From positions 1-6,519 of the forward strand of contig JAHWKS010000344.1 in assembly GCA_019347795.1 (NCBI GenBank): DNA of 6,519 nucleotides. Direction: 5' to 3'. The stretch comes from Planctomycetota bacterium. Lineage in GTDB: Bacteria > Planctomycetota > Planctomycetia > Pirellulales > Pirellulaceae. A program made the translations under genes and the position numbers. Below are positions 6,234-6,519 of the stretch, one piece after another; within the stretch, counting starts at the first letter, position 1, and every line of letters starts with the position of its first letter. Under the pieces are notes generated by a model. That model was given only the letters and a program-made list of their open reading frames with translations, was not told the DNA's origin and did not search any database.

Positions 6234-6519
6234 ATGCGCGTCGTGCTATCTCTGGTCCTGATCGCGACCGGATATTCTTTCCTCCTCGCCGATGAGATTG
6301 ATCCGCGGCGACCGGCGGCGATCATCAGAGACGCGGGTCACATCTTGCCGGCGGAGATCTTTGCGGAGCTCGCGCGGTATCAGGAAGTGCGGTCGGCCGG
6401 CTTCGGCGGCTGGGTCCCCGGCGGCGAGGGCGTGCGCATTCACACCCGGGGCGGCGGGGCGAGGCGGCTGCACCGCGGGTGCCAGCCCGGCGGGCGTCGC
6501 CGGCGGGTCACGGGCGGGG
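6234..6519 (+). CDS. Start of an exported S9-family (prolyl oligopeptidase-like) peptidase, truncated at right edge
   Basis: An open frame of 95 codons continues past the edge. MRVVLSLVLIATGYSFLLA followed by DEID reads as a signal peptide with cleavage after LLA. The next block, with ELARYQEVRSAGFGGW then GEGVRIHTR (residues about 48-72), resembles the N-terminal beta-propeller of planctomycete S9 peptidases. As I recall, these continue with a TRFG..Q.H motif and a PGG.R.QLTFF motif. Here the corresponding positions read TRGG, RLHR and QPGGRRRRVTGG, so the family is recognisable but altered (see findings). ATG 6234 is preferred to the in-frame ATG at 6210 because AGGCGG lies 7 nt upstream and it gives a compact signal peptide; an in-frame TAA at 6204-6206 bounds the choice. 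The catalytic alpha/beta-hydrolase domain is outside the window, so peptidase activity is inferred only from the N-terminal resemblance. Confidence 0.6.
   Translation, partial: MRVVLSLVLIATGYSFLLADEIDPRRPAAIIRDAGHILPAEIFAELARYQEVRSAGFGGWVPGGEGVRIHTRGGGARRLHRGCQPGGRRRRVTGG

Noticed and set aside
6113..6295. 60-codon plus-strand open frame between lipoprotein and peptidase genes
   Set aside because: Arg-rich, no recognisable motif, and overlaps the signal-peptide region of the peptidase in another frame.

Overview
The window looks like chromosomal DNA from a planctomycete (Pirellulales/Gemmatales-like). The grounds are high G+C and a gene set typical of that phylum: a Hanks-type Ser/Thr kinase fused to an nSTAND1 NTPase, a secreted right-handed beta-helix protein opening with an NVHDFGAVGDG motif, a Uma2-family nuclease-fold protein, an Ala/Pro-rich lipoprotein, and the start of an S9-type peptidase. 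The phylum call rests on recalled family features, not on a search.

Layout. From 2536 down to the left edge (minus strand) runs the 5' part of a very large signalling gene: kinase, linker, nSTAND1 NTPase, then one transmembrane helix. It has no stop codon in the window, so its C-terminus is missing. A 164-bp intergenic region separates it from a divergent plus-strand gene (2701-4146) for an exported beta-helix protein. That gene converges, with 5 bp between stop codons, on a minus-strand Uma2-family gene (4152-4811). A second divergent intergenic region (4812-5087) precedes a plus-strand lipoprotein gene (5088-6035). After a 198-bp gap with a short tandem repeat, a plus-strand S9-like peptidase gene begins at 6234 and runs off the right edge.

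How the genes relate. Strand alternates at almost every gene, so no multi-gene operon is evident and there is no strong case for one pathway. The common theme is the cell surface: three of the five products carry an export signal (beta-helix protein, lipoprotein, peptidase), and the kinase/NTPase is predicted to be membrane-anchored. The kinase and beta-helix genes share an upstream region and could be co-regulated, but nothing in the sequence proves it.

I did not find a clearly new system. The points most worth a second look are the kinase-STAND fusion, whose missing C-terminal domain would define its output, and the last 70 bases. There the peptidase reading frame stays open but conserved residues are replaced in a way that suggests A/T-to-G base-calling errors at a contig or read end. 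No RNA genes, CRISPR arrays, insertion sequences or integrase-type mobility genes were seen.
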